Assembly: GCF_000018885.1 (NCBI RefSeq)
Contig: NC_010168.1
Location: forward strand, 744,001 to 808,000
Source of the DNA: Renibacterium salmoninarum ATCC 33209
Lineage (GTDB): Bacteria; Actinomycetota; Actinomycetes; Actinomycetales; Micrococcaceae
Direction: 5' to 3'
Length of the DNA stretch: 64,000 nt
Positions 27,107-37,056 of the stretch are shown here, one piece after another; positions within the stretch are counted from its first letter, which is position 1; every line of letters begins with the position of its first letter. The notes beneath the pieces are model-generated. The model had not been told where the DNA came from. It was given only the letters and a program-made list of their open reading frames with translations, and searched no databases. Made by a program: the position numbers and the translations under genes.

Positions 27107-28845
27107 GCCGAGTCCCAAATTACGACAGATTCCCTTCGATCCGGGTGCCCGGTGAGCATCTCGTGGCCGATGGTGCCGAGATTGCTAAGGCACTCGATGC
27201 TGCCGCGCGGGCCAAGGCGCTAAGTACTAGTACCTCTAGCGCTAACGACATGCAGCCGCTGCTTATCATCGATAGCTACCCTGGCGTTGAGCTCGATGAG
27301 CTGTTGCCCTGGGGTTCCGCACAGCTGCCGGAGTACGAAGTCATTGACCTTGAAAGTTCCGCAGCCCGCTCGGAACATGAGCTCGCTGAGCGCTTTGCGC
27401 CCTTTCTGACCGATGATCGTGTCTTCGGCGTGATGGGCCATTTCAGTATCGAATCCGTGTACCTAAGGTCCGCACTGACGCAACTCCAAAGCAAGCTGGC
27501 CAGTCGGGTTCGACCAACCGTCGTCGTTGGTTGGGGCGCGGCGCTGTGTGCCGATGCCGCGGCGGTGCTAGTTCTAGCCGATCTGCCCCGTTGGGAAATT
27601 CAACAGCGACAGCGTCGGGGTGCGAGCAATTGGCGGGCGGCTGCGGAGCCGGACAATCTCAAGAAATTCAAGCGCGGCTATTTCATTGAATGGCGCATTG
27701 CCGATCGGCACAAAAACGAAACAGTGATACCGGCCGCTGATTTCCTACTAGATACCGTGCGTGGTGTAAGTAATGCGTTATTGACCAGCGGAGCCGCCCT
27801 GCGAGCAGGGTTGCAGGCAGCAGTGCATCGGCCCTTCCGAGTGGTGCCATTTTTTGACCCGGGAGTTTGGGGCGGCCAATGGATGAAAGACACCTTTGGT
27901 CTAGCTTCAGATGCTGAAAACTATGCCTGGTGCTTTGACTGTGTGCCCGAGGAAAACAGCCTGCTTTTGGAAGTGCACAGCCTGGATGGCGCGGTGGCGA
28001 AGATCGAAATTCCGGCCCAGAATCTGGTTTTGCAACATCCCAGTGAACTATTGGGGGCGCTGACGCGCAGCCGCTTTGGTGCCGAGTTCCCGATCCGCTT
28101 CGACATGCTGGACACTATGGGCGGTGGCAATCTTTCCCTTCAAGTGCATCCGCTCACGGAGTACATCAATTCCCGTTTCGGTATGAGATATACCCAGGAT
28201 GAAAGTTACTACTTGCTCGACGCGGAACCGGACGCCGTCGTCTATTTGGGCCTAACCGACTCCAGTATCCCGGCGGCTATGGCTACCGATTTGCGCGCGG
28301 CTCAAGCCGGGGAAGCGGAGTTTCCCGCGGCAAAACATGTGAATACTTTTCCGGCTCGCAAACACGACCATTTTTCGATTCCGGCCGGCACGGTGCACTG
28401 CTCCGGCGCCGGTTCAATGGTGCTTGAGATTTCTGCGACCCCGTACATCTTCACCTTCAAAATGTGGGATTGGGGCCGCCTTGGCCTGGACGGGCTTCCC
28501 CATCCGATCCACCTGGACCACGCATTGGCCAATCTGCAGTGGGATCGGCGCTCGGAGTGGACTCAGCAACATTTGGTCAACCAGGTCCAAGCTGTGGGTT
28601 CTGGTGCTGGCTGGGCAGCTGAAAGGACTGGCCTGGCGGAACTGGAATTTATTGAGGTAGTTCGTCATTGGTTCAGCGCCCCCGTACAGCACGACACTCG
28701 GGGGACTGTGCACGTGCTGAATCTGGTTGAGGGCGAGTCGGCCTTGGTGGAAAGCCCTAGTGGGGCCTTGCACCGTTTGAGGTGCATTATGCGGAGACGT
28801 TCATTGTGCCAGCGGTCGTGGGGCGCTATCAGATCAGCCCACTAG
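27103..28845 (+). CDS. mannose-6-phosphate isomerase, class I type (C-terminal frameshift)
   Basis: 580 codons, overlapping the kinase stop by 4 bp. The zinc-binding cupin motifs are SLQVHPLTEYIN and ARKHDHFSIPAGTVHCSG. A long N-terminal region (to about residue 200) precedes the cupin part, as in the large actinobacterial forms. Near 28768-28773 the frame changes: the ORF ends with basic, unrelated residues, whereas the +1 neighbour reads PFEVHYAETFIVPAVVGRYQ and continues to a stop at 28970. One missing base would explain this, so about the last 40-60 residues are altered. It converts mannose-6-phosphate to fructose-6-phosphate. Confidence 0.8.
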   Translation: MSRVPNYDRFPSIRVPGEHLVADGAEIAKALDAAARAKALSTSTSSANDMQPLLIIDSYPGVELDELLPWGSAQLPEYEVIDLESSAARSEHELAERFAPFLTDDRVFGVMGHFSIESVYLRSALTQLQSKLASRVRPTVVVGWGAALCADAAAVLVLADLPRWEIQQRQRRGASNWRAAAEPDNLKKFKRGYFIEWRIADRHKNETVIPAADFLLDTVRGVSNALLTSGAALRAGLQAAVHRPFRVVPFFDPGVWGGQWMKDTFGLASDAENYAWCFDCVPEENSLLLEVHSLDGAVAKIEIPAQNLVLQHPSELLGALTRSRFGAEFPIRFDMLDTMGGGNLSLQVHPLTEYINSRFGMRYTQDESYYLLDAEPDAVVYLGLTDSSIPAAMATDLRAAQAGEAEFPAAKHVNTFPARKHDHFSIPAGTVHCSGAGSMVLEISATPYIFTFKMWDWGRLGLDGLPHPIHLDHALANLQWDRRSEWTQQHLVNQVQAVGSGAGWAAERTGLAELEFIEVVRHWFSAPVQHDTRGTVHVLNLVEGESALVESPSGALHRLRCIMRRRSLCQRSWGAIRSAH

Positions 28846-28932
28846 TACCTAATAAAGATGGTTGCTGTGCGACGGTAAAGGCATGGGTTCGAGGCACCGA
28901 AAGACCTTGGAGGCTTGCACGCGATAAGGATT

Positions 28933-28975
28933 GCGTAAAGGGTTCACAGCGAAGCGTAAAGGTCTTGTAAAGACC
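28933..28975 (+). promoter_or_regulatory. direct repeats upstream of kdp, possible KdpE site
   Basis: GCGTAAAGG occurs at 28933 and 28954, and TTGTAAAGA at 28965. The starts are 21 and 11 bases apart, that is, on one face of the helix, the pattern bound by OmpR/KdpE-type regulators. It is about 80-120 bases upstream of the first small ORF of the kdp unit. The KdpE assignment is by context only. Confidence 0.5.
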
Positions 28976-29011
28976 GGGTCTTATCGCGGAAACAAGGCGT
29001 TGCATAGAACT

Positions 29012-29029
29012 GCCGCCCCATTGGGCGGC
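29012..29029 (+). other. hairpin in the kdp leader
   Basis: GCCGCCC (29012-29018) pairs with GGGCGGC (29023-29029) around a 4-base loop, followed by TTTTCC. It sits between the direct repeats and the first start codon and could be an attenuator or a leader structure. Confidence 0.45.
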
Positions 29030-29055
29030 GCACGTTTTCCGTGAAAGGACAGGAC

Positions 29056-29139
29056 ATGTCTGACGTAATCGTCGTCGTGATTTTCCTTGCTGCTGCCGCC
29101 GCCGTGATGTGGCTGGCGAAAGGGGTGGCCAAGCTCTAA
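29056..29139 (+). CDS. 27-residue membrane peptide before kdpF
   Basis: ATG 29056 follows AAAGGA at good distance, and 27 codons end in TAA whose last A is the first base of the kdpF ATG (TAATG at 29137-29141). The peptide MSDVIVVVIFLAAAAAVMW plus a basic end is one membrane helix. Its position, ribosome site and coupling to kdpF suggest real translation. I know no named family for it; it may be a second KdpF-like peptide or a translational leader. Confidence 0.5.
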   Translation: MSDVIVVVIFLAAAAAVMWLAKGVAKL

Positions 29140-29243
29140 TGCCCGCCGTATCCGCATTGTTTGTTTGGGTGCCACTAGCAATCCTTGGATTAGCTCTGTG
29201 TGGTTACCTCATTGCTGCCCTGATTCGACCGGAGAAGTGGTAG
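29139..29243 (+). CDS. kdpF: potassium-transporting ATPase subunit KdpF
   Basis: 34 residues forming a single membrane helix and ending GYLIAALIRPEKW, the typical KdpF tail. It starts at ATG 29139, coupled to the upstream small ORF, and ends 4 bases before kdpA. KdpF stabilises the KdpABC complex in the membrane. It is too short for usual ORF lists. Confidence 0.8.
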   Translation: MPAVSALFVWVPLAILGLALCGYLIAALIRPEKW

Positions 29244-29247
29244 CCCG

Positions 29248-30896
29248 ATGACCTTTTCACTCGCATCTTTTCTGACTCAAGCGGCAATCCTGTTGCTGCT
29301 GCTCGCCGTGACGCACAAGCCCTTGGGTCTTTATATGGCCAGGGTTTTTGAGAGCAAAAAGAACTATCTGCCAGAACGGATCTTTTACCGGATCGCAGGG
29401 GTCGACGCCGGTACGGACCAGAAGTGGTCAACTTACCTACGCAGCGTGCTCGCCTTTTCCGTGGTCGGCATCCTCATTTGTCTTTCTCTTGCAGCGGTTG
29501 CAAGGATGGGGTGCGGGTCAAGGCGATCCGGTAGACCCATGGGTTGCCATGAATACCGCAATTTCCTTTGTCACCAACACCAACTGGCAAACCTATGCAC
29601 CGGAAACTACGGTTGGCATCCTGGTCCAGATGCTGCTGCTAGCGGTGCAGAATTTCCTATCAGACGCTGTTGGTATTGTCGTGGCGATTGCGCTTGTTCG
29701 GGGGATCAAGCGCAGTAAGACCGATGAAATTGGCAACTTCTGGGTTGACCTGTCCCGGGCGGCATTCCGAATCTTGCTACCAATTGCCATTATTGGCGCG
29801 ATAGTCTTCATCGCCACTGGAATTGTGCAGAACTTCAGCGGTACCTCGGTAACTAACGCGGCCCTTGGCGTGCAACAGCAAATCCCCGGTGGCCCGGTCG
29901 CCTCACAAGAGGCAATCAAGCTGCTGGGCACAAACGGTGGTGGCTACTTCAACGCCAACTCAGCGCACCCGTTTGAGAATCCGAACGCCTATTCCAATCT
30001 TTTCTCGGTCTTCCTGATCCTGGTCATCCCGTTCTCCCTGCCGTATACCTACGGTCGGATGGTCGGGCAGTAACGCCAGGGCTACACGATCTTGACTGTG
30101 ATGGGCGGCCTTTGGGCGATCAGCACCGGGCTGATGGCCTGGGCGATGGCGGCGGCCAGCGCTTTGGGCTCCCTGGGTGAGGGCTTCGAACAGCGGTTTG
30201 GCCCGGCAGCCAGTTCACTTTTCGCCTCAGCAACTACGCTGACTTCCACCGGCGCGGTTGACGTTGCGCATGATTCCTTGCCGCCACTAGCTGGCGGCAT
30301 GGCGCTGCTGAACATGATGCTGGGCGAAATTGCACCTGGCGGTGTGGGATCTGGGCTTTACGGCATGCTCGTACTGGCCATCATCTCGGTTTTTATCGCC
30401 GGGCTCATGGTTGGCCGTACGCCGGAGTTCATGGGCAAAAAAATCACTGCCAAAGCAGATGAAACTTGCCGCGATGTACATTCTGGTGACGCCAACTCTG
30501 GTGCTGGTATTCACCGGTATCACCATGCTGATTCCAGATCAGCTGGCGAATGCGCCGGCTAGCGGTCCGCACCAGTTCTCCGAAGTGCTGTACGCCTTCA
30601 CCTCGGCGGCCAATAACAATGGTTCCGCCTTCGGTGGCATTACCAGTTCCGGGCCTTACTTTGCCACGCTGTTAGGCCTAGCAATGTTTTTGGGGCGATT
30701 CATTCCGATCGTCCTGGTACTGGCGCTCGCCGGCTCCTTAGCAAAGCAAAAAGTGGTGCCGGCGTCCTCCGGAACCGCGCCAACCCATGGGCCGCTTTTC
30801 GCCACGCTCTTGCTGGGTATCTCCGTGGTGCTCACCGCTTTGACCTACTTCCCGGCCCTCGCTTTGGGCCCGCTTGCCGAAGGCCTAGTGAAATGA
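29248..30896 (+). pseudogene. kdpA: KdpA, potassium-binding subunit, multiply broken
   Basis: The full gene would encode about 548 residues, close to the family length. It has three lesions. First, the frame changes near 29475-29490 (from SVVGILICL to [12 protein letters not shown]). Second, an in-frame TAA at 30071-30073 interrupts GRMVGQ and RQGYTI. Third, the frame changes near 30460, where an extra A in GCCAAAGCAG breaks ITAK from [13 protein letters not shown]. Filter-like motifs remain recognisable ([36 protein letters not shown]). No complete potassium channel subunit can be made. Confidence 0.92.
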
Positions 30897-30906
30897 AAAC
30901 TGTGAA

Positions 30907-33046
30907 ATGACAACAACTCTTACCCCAGCAGAAGCGTCTGAATCTGCTGCTCCTCATCGTGTGAAGGCACCTGCGAAACTTTCAGCAAGCGCCGTGAAAT
31001 CGGCGTTACCGCTGGCATTCAAGAAGCTGTCACTGCGCCAAATGGTGCACTCACCGGTGATGTTCACGGTGCTGCTCGGCGCTGCGGTATGTACCGTAGT
31101 TGCGGTGCTGGCACCCAGTGATTTTAGTATCGCGGTGACCATCTGGCTTTGGCTCACAGTGCTCTTTGGCACCTTGTCAGAAGCGATTGCCGAAGGCCGC
31201 GGAAAGGCGCAGGCCGCGAGTTTGCGTGCTGGCCGAACGTCTGTGATGGCGCGGCAAGTTAAACTTGAAGCCGGTCGGGCTCCGGCCACAATGGCCGACT
31301 TGGCGCGAGCCGAGTTCGTGCAGGTGGCAGCGACCGACCTGACCGTGGGCGACGTCGTCGTCTGTTCTGCTGGGGACACTATCCCGTCAGACGGCGAGAT
31401 TATCGCTGGGGTGGCCAGTGTGGACGAGTCCACGATCACTGGTGAATCCGCACCAGTTATCCGCGAATCCGGTGGCGACCGTAGCTCGGTCACCGGCGGT
31501 ACGAAGGTGCTCTCCGACCAGATCCTGATCAAGATCACCGCCTCTCCCGGCCAAACCTTCATCGACCGGATGATCCGGTTGGTCGAGGGCACAACCCGGC
31601 AAAAGACGCCGAATTAAATCGCGCTGAATGTGTTGCTGGTTTCATTGACCATCGTGTTTGTGATCGTGGTGATGGCACTGGCACCGATGGCTTCGCTGGC
31701 CAACGCTGTGCCATCACCGATCATTTTGGTCGCGTTGCTGGTTTGTCTCATTCCCACCACGATTGGCGCCCTGGTGCCAGCCATTGGCATCGCTGGAATG
31801 GATCGTTTGGTGCAGCACAATGTGTTGGCTACCTCGGGCCGTGCGGTAGAAACCGCTGGTGACGTGGATACTTTGCTGCTTGATAAGACCGACACCATTA
31901 CCTTTGGTAATCGTCGGGCCGTGGGTTTCTACCCCGTACCGGGTGTGAGTGCCGAAGAGCTGGTGAGCGCAGTACGGCTCTCCTCGCTTGCCGATGAGAC
32001 TCCGGAAGGTCGCTCGATCGTTGAGCTGGCCGCACAACGTGGCGTCAACGAGCCAACGCTGGAATTCCTAGAGTCGCGGGCCAGGGTGGGTAGCTTGGAC
32101 TTGCTGGCGGTTGAATTCACTGCGAGTACCCGGATGAGTGGTCTCGATTTGGTGGAAGACGGAAACCGCCGCGAGATCCGCAAGGGCGCCGCCTCCGCCG
32201 TCGAACGGTACGTTGCCGAAGCTGGCAATAAACTGCCCGAAGCTGCTGCGGCGCAAGTGCAGCGGATCGCTGAATCTGGCGGCACGCCGCTGATTGTGGC
32301 GGATAATGGCAAGGCGCTGGGCGTCATTGAACTGGCTGATGTGGTAAAATGCGGCATGCGCGAACGCTTCGAACAGCTACGCACCATGGGCATTCGGACC
32401 ATCATGATCACCGGCGACAATAAGGTGACTGCTGCGGCAATTGCTGCCGAAGCTGGCGTTGACGACTTTGTGGCTGAGGCGACTCCGGAGGACAAGCTCG
32501 CGGTGATCAAGCGTGAGCAAGAAGCCGGGCACTTGGTGGCAATGACGGGGGACGGCACGAATGATGCCCATGCCCTCGCGGCGGCCGACGTCGGCGTGGC
32601 AATGAACTCCGGTACTCCGGCTGCCAAAGAGGCAGCCAATATGGTGGACTTGGATTCGGATCCAACTAAGTTGATCGACATCGTTGGCATTGGTAAGCAG
32701 CTGCTCATCACTCGTGGTTCGCTGACAACCTTCTCGGTGGAAAATGATGTGGCCAAGTACTTTGCGATTGTGCCGGCTTTGTTTGCCGCCGCGTTCCCTG
32801 GGCTGGGCCTGCTGAACATCATGGGCCTGTCCTCCCCGAACTCGGCGATTCTTTCCGCAGTGATTTTCAATGCTTTGATCATCATCTTGGTGCCGCTGGC
32901 CTTGAAAGGCGTCAAGTACCGCGCGGTGACCGCTGGCCAAGCGCTGGCTCGGAACCTGCTGATTTACGGCGTCGGCGGCTTGCGCACCGTTTATTGGCAT
33001 CAAAATCATCGATCTGCTCATCTCACTCATTCCGGGGCTGAATTAA
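30907..33046 (+). pseudogene. kdpB: KdpB, P-type ATPase subunit, nonsense and frameshift
   Basis: The frame stops at TAA (31615-31617), just after RQKTPN, where the family has a Glu (GAA to TAA is a one-base change), and continues in the same frame with [13 protein letters not shown]. Near 32980 an extra base shifts the end: the true tail [18 protein letters not shown], to TAA 33046, lies in the next frame. Two catalytic motifs are also altered: the phosphorylation site reads DKTDT where P-type ATPases have DKTGT, and [10 protein letters not shown] has His for the usual Pro. Other motifs ([12 protein letters not shown]) are intact. The pump is inferred to be dead. Confidence 0.92.
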
Positions 33047-33047
33047 T

Positions 33048-33644
33048 ATGAATACCTTCACCTCTTATTTGCGCCAATTCGGTACCGCATTTCGGCTGTT
33101 AATTGCTGCCACGGTGGTCCTGGGATTGGGCTATCCGGCTGTGGTTTGGGGGATTGGCCAACTGGCATTCCCCAATCAAGCAAACGGTTCCATCGTCTCG
33201 GTCAATGGCCAACAAGCGGCGAGCTCGTTGATCGCCCAGTCGCCAAAAGATGGTTTAGGGCCGGAATGGTTTCACCCGCGGCCTTCAGCAGTGAATTGGG
33301 ACCCGGCGTCGTCCAGAGCTAGCAACTTGGGTCCAAACGATCCGAAATTGGCCGAATCAATTGAGACATTGCGCGCGCAAATTGCCGAGGATGAGAACGT
33401 TTCGGAATCGAAGGTGCCGATGGATGCGCTAACCGCTTCCGGTTCCGGGCTCGATCCGCAGATTTCGCTGGCTTATGCACAATTACAGATTCCGCGAATT
33501 GCTGACAAGACCGGGCTTTCGGAGACTGCCTTGCAAGATTTGGTCAGCAAGAACACGACTTCTGAGCTGGAATCATTACTCGGTCAGCAATCAGTCAACG
33601 TGACAAAACTGAACATCGACCTAGCCGCAGCCGTCAAAAAATAG
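33048..33644 (+). CDS. kdpC: potassium-transporting ATPase subunit KdpC
   Basis: 198 residues with one N-terminal membrane helix ([27 protein letters not shown]) and the KdpC features [35 protein letters not shown] and [11 protein letters not shown]. It appears intact, although its partners KdpA and KdpB are broken. It starts 1 base after the reconstructed kdpB stop. Confidence 0.9.
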   Translation: MNTFTSYLRQFGTAFRLLIAATVVLGLGYPAVVWGIGQLAFPNQANGSIVSVNGQQAASSLIAQSPKDGLGPEWFHPRPSAVNWDPASSRASNLGPNDPKLAESIETLRAQIAEDENVSESKVPMDALTASGSGLDPQISLAYAQLQIPRIADKTGLSETALQDLVSKNTTSELESLLGQQSVNVTKLNIDLAAAVKK

Positions 33645-33667
33645 CCCACGTCCTTTCGCCCCTCCCC

Positions 33668-33728
33668 GTCGAGTGTCGAGTTGTGGCTAATTTGCACCGT
33701 TCAAACCAGCCACAACTCGACACTCGAC
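33668..33728. repeat. 27-bp palindrome (family A) between kdpC and kdpD
   Basis: 33668-33694 pairs with 33702-33728 with two mismatches and a 7-base loop. The stem core is the same as in the palindrome at 3847-3933 (GAGTGTCGAGTTGTGGCT). It lies 24 bases after the kdpC stop. Confidence 0.85.
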
Positions 33729-33785
33729 GGAGGGTGGCGGGGCATAACGACGGCGGAAAAGGCGGGAATAGGTGAAGATGGGATC

Positions 33786-36359
33786 ATGGCAAGAGGCACA
33801 CTGCGGATTCTTCTCGGCGCGGCACCGGGAGTGGGCAAGACTTTCGCGATGCTCGAAGAGGCCCATCTCAAGATTGGCCAAGGCGTGGATACCGTGGTCG
33901 CCATCGCATTGCACCACGGCAGGAAAGACACCCAGGCATTGTTGGCCGGGCTAGAAGTTATCCCCACCAAACAAGTCGAGTACCGAGGTTCACACTTCGA
34001 AGAAATGGACGTCGACGCCGTATTAGAGCGAGCTCCGCAGCTGGCCTTAGTGGACGAGTATGCGCACACCGTGGTGAGCGAGCACGGAACCAAAGCTTCC
34101 AGGAAACGTTGGGAAGACGTCGAGCTGCTTTTGGACGCCGGAATTGACGTCATCTCCACACTGAACATTCAACACTTAGCTTCGCTTGGCGACGTCGTGA
34201 GCCAGATTACTGAAACAAAACAGGGTGAAACCGTCCCCGACGACATTGTTCGTCGCGCAGATCAGATCGAACTCATCGACATCTCGCCGGAACTGCTTCG
34301 TCAGCGACTCAGCGCTGGCAACATTTATTCGGCGGACAAAGTTGACGCTGCCCTGGCCAGCTATTTCCGGATGGGCAATCTCTCAGCGCTGCGCGAACTC
34401 GCTTTGCTTTGGCTCGCTGATCAAGTTGAAGATGGGCTCTCCGCCTACCGAGCTGACCACAGCATTGAAGCGAGCTGGCCCACCAGAGAGCGGGTAGTAG
34501 TCGGGCTCACGGGTGGGCCGGAGGGCGAAGTGCTCATTCGGCGGGCGGCCCGGATTCTGGCCAGAGTTTCCGGCGGTGAATTGTTGGGCGTGCATGTCAG
34601 AGCGTCCGACGGCGTGCTGGCGGAGTCGCCGCGCGAACTTGAGACACAGCGACAGCTGCTCAAGGATCTAGGCGGCAGCTATCACAGCGTCACTGGCGAA
34701 GACCAAGCACAGGCATTGCTTGACTTTGCGCGCAGAGTCAACGCGACCCAGCTGGTGGTGGGAACTTCTCGACGTCGGCCGCTCGCCAGGCTGGTCCGGG
34801 GTGCTGGCGTAGGCAGCAAAGTGGTACGCGGCTCGGGCGATATTGACGTGCATATGGTCTCGCACCCACTGGGCGGACGAGGCGTTGTCTTCCGCAAAGC
34901 CGGTGCGCTAGGCCGACGTCGGTTGATGCTTGGCTTCGCGCTGGCGATTGTGATTCCGGTGATCCTCGAATGGGCCTTAGTGCAATGGGTGCCGGATAGT
35001 TTCACCACCGAAACATTGATCCAGCTGACCGGTTGCGTCGTGGTGGCCGTGATCGGCGGACTGTGGCCCGCGCTATTAGCCGCGGTTTTTAGCTCGCTAC
35101 TGCTGAATTTCTTCACTGCTGCCCCGATAGGCACACTGACCATTGCCGATCCAGAAAACCTTTTGGCGCTCATTATTTTCTTGATCGTTTCAGCCGTGGT
35201 CGCGGTAGTGGTTGACTTGGCTACTAGGCGGACCAGGGATGCCTTGCGGGCAGGTGCAGAAGCTGCCACGCTAAGCGAACTTGCGCGCGGTGCGGTAGCG
35301 GGTGAGGACTCATTACAGACGTTTTTGGACCAAGGGCGCGAGGCTTTTCGTGTTGATTCGGTGAGTTTACTGCTCAAGGACCCGATGACCACCAGCACCC
35401 CGGTCTGGCGCTTCGAAGCAGCTTCCGGCTTGAACCCGCCGGACAATCCGGAAACTTCAGACAACATCGAAGAGGTCCAAAACGAGCTAGTTCTGGCGTT
35501 GAACGGTCGGGTGCTGAACGTCTCTGACCGACGCCTACTTGCGGCCTTTGGTGCGCATCTATTGGCGTTACGGCAGCGCATTCAGCTCGACGCGAGCCGG
35601 CGCGATAATGTTCGTTTGGCCGAGGGCAACACCATGCGCACCTCAATTTTGCGAGCTGTTTCGCACGATCTGCGCACGCCACTTGCCGCGATTAAACTTT
35701 CCGTGAGTAGCTTGCGTCAAGACGGGGTGCGCTTTCCGCCCGAGGATGAAGCTGAGCTGCTGGCATCGGTCGAGACCTCGGCAGATCGTTTAGATGCCTT
35801 AGTGGGCAACTTACTGGATATGTCCCGAATTTCCTCCGATGCGGTTAACCCGTTGCTGGGGCCGGTTCGCTGGACCGATGCGATCGACGCCGCGCTGCAA
35901 GGCTTGCCTGAAGAGCAACTTCGGCTTGAGCTGCCGGCCAATATGCCTGCCATAGAAGCGGATCCGGGCATGTTGGAGCGGGTAATTGCCAATGTGGTGG
36001 AGAACGCGCTGAAGTATGCGCCAAACTCGGATTTGGTATTGCTCGGAACGGTTTCCGGCACACCGACAATTGCCGGGCAGCCGGCAAGTGAATTACGAAT
36101 TGTGGACCATGGCCGCGGCGTCGCAGCCAAAGATGTGGTGGCAATGTTCCGGCCATTTCAAAGGCTCGACGACGTGCCGGACGGTTCCGGCGTCGGCTTA
36201 GGGCTAGCGGTGGCCAAAGGATTTACCGAGGCAATGGGCGGTGTGCTGACGGCGGAACAAACCCCCGGTGGCGGACTCACCATGGTGATGCGGTTACCGT
36301 TGAGTTCCGGCGCAGCAGAGGCCGTCAGGGCCACTCAGGTAGAAAGAAGCGTCAAATGA
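33786..36359 (+). CDS. kdpD: sensor histidine kinase KdpD
   Basis: 857 residues from ATG 33786. Order of domains: the KdpD N-terminal P-loop domain (LLGAAPGVGKTFAML, VDEYAHT, DAGIDVISTLNIQHL), a universal-stress-like domain (about 235-360), four membrane helices (about 375-505), a GAF-like stretch and the kinase core. The phosphorylated His is in RAVSHDLRTPLAAIK, the N box is NVVENALKYAP, and the G boxes are VDHGRGV and GSGVGLGLAVAKG. It senses potassium or turgor stress. It looks intact. It overlaps kdpE by 4 bp. Confidence 0.92.
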   Translation: MARGTLRILLGAAPGVGKTFAMLEEAHLKIGQGVDTVVAIALHHGRKDTQALLAGLEVIPTKQVEYRGSHFEEMDVDAVLERAPQLALVDEYAHTVVSEHGTKASRKRWEDVELLLDAGIDVISTLNIQHLASLGDVVSQITETKQGETVPDDIVRRADQIELIDISPELLRQRLSAGNIYSADKVDAALASYFRMGNLSALRELALLWLADQVEDGLSAYRADHSIEASWPTRERVVVGLTGGPEGEVLIRRAARILARVSGGELLGVHVRASDGVLAESPRELETQRQLLKDLGGSYHSVTGEDQAQALLDFARRVNATQLVVGTSRRRPLARLVRGAGVGSKVVRGSGDIDVHMVSHPLGGRGVVFRKAGALGRRRLMLGFALAIVIPVILEWALVQWVPDSFTTETLIQLTGCVVVAVIGGLWPALLAAVFSSLLLNFFTAAPIGTLTIADPENLLALIIFLIVSAVVAVVVDLATRRTRDALRAGAEAATLSELARGAVAGEDSLQTFLDQGREAFRVDSVSLLLKDPMTTSTPVWRFEAASGLNPPDNPETSDNIEEVQNELVLALNGRVLNVSDRRLLAAFGAHLLALRQRIQLDASRRDNVRLAEGNTMRTSILRAVSHDLRTPLAAIKLSVSSLRQDGVRFPPEDEAELLASVETSADRLDALVGNLLDMSRISSDAVNPLLGPVRWTDAIDAALQGLPEEQLRLELPANMPAIEADPGMLERVIANVVENALKYAPNSDLVLLGTVSGTPTIAGQPASELRIVDHGRGVAAKDVVAMFRPFQRLDDVPDGSGVGLGLAVAKGFTEAMGGVLTAEQTPGGGLTMVMRLPLSSGAAEAVRATQVERSVK

Positions 36360-37039
36360 CCACCGTGCTCGTAGTAGATGATGAACCGCAGATCCTGCGT
36401 GCACTGCAAATCAACCTGCATGCACACGGGTACACGGTGCACACCTCCGCAAATGGCACTGATGCCTTGGCCAGCGCCGCCGCGCACCCGCCGGACGTCG
36501 TCGTCCTTGATTTTGGCTTGCCGGATATTGATGGGCTTGAGGTGATCGCTGGGCTTCGTGGTTGGACCGCGGTGCCGATTATTGTGCTTTCTGCTCGGCA
36601 TGCTTCCGAGGAAAAGGTAGCAGCGCTGGACGCCGGTGCAGACGACTATGTGACCAAGCCCTTTGGCTTGGACGAATTCTTGGCCCGCCTGCGGGCCGCG
36701 CAGCGTCGGGCAGAACAGGATACCGACGCCGGTGCCTCACCAACCGTGGCGACCGAAGATTTTGTGGTGGATTTGCAGGCGAAGAAAGTGCTTCGTGCTG
36801 GCCAACGGGTGCGGCTGACGCCGACCGAGTGGTCGATTCTGGAATTATTGGCGCGAAACTCCGGTCGATTGGTGTCTCAACAACAACTGCTCACTCAGGT
36901 TTGGGGACCGGCCTATGCAAAAGAAACTCAATACCTCAGGGTCTACATGGGTCAGCTGCGACGAAAGTTGGAGCCGGACCCGGCTAACCCGCGGCACCTG
37001 ATCGCCGAAGCCGGTATGGGGTATCGCTTCGAGCCGTAG
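36356..37039 (+). CDS. kdpE: response regulator KdpE
   Basis: 227 residues of the OmpR/PhoB class. The receiver domain has the acidic pair VDDE near the start, the phospho-acceptor Asp in VVLDFGLPDIDG (about residue 52), Thr/Ser in IIVLSARH and Lys in DYVTKPFG. The C-terminal winged helix ends with TQYLRVYMGQLRRKLEPDP and RHLIAEAGMGYRFEP. It would activate the kdp operon. Both regulator genes remain although the pump genes are broken. Confidence 0.92.
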   Translation: MTTVLVVDDEPQILRALQINLHAHGYTVHTSANGTDALASAAAHPPDVVVLDFGLPDIDGLEVIAGLRGWTAVPIIVLSARHASEEKVAALDAGADDYVTKPFGLDEFLARLRAAQRRAEQDTDAGASPTVATEDFVVDLQAKKVLRAGQRVRLTPTEWSILELLARNSGRLVSQQQLLTQVWGPAYAKETQYLRVYMGQLRRKLEPDPANPRHLIAEAGMGYRFEP

Positions 37040-37056
37040 CCCGTTCTGAGTCGCCC

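Noticed and set aside
29348..30562. kdpA fragments as separate small genes
   Set aside because: Joined in order they match one KdpA protein with filter motifs in the right places.
31929..32915. 328-codon minus-strand ORF opposite kdpB
   Set aside because: Low-complexity Ser/Ala/Thr sequence, a typical reverse-frame artefact of a high-G+C gene.
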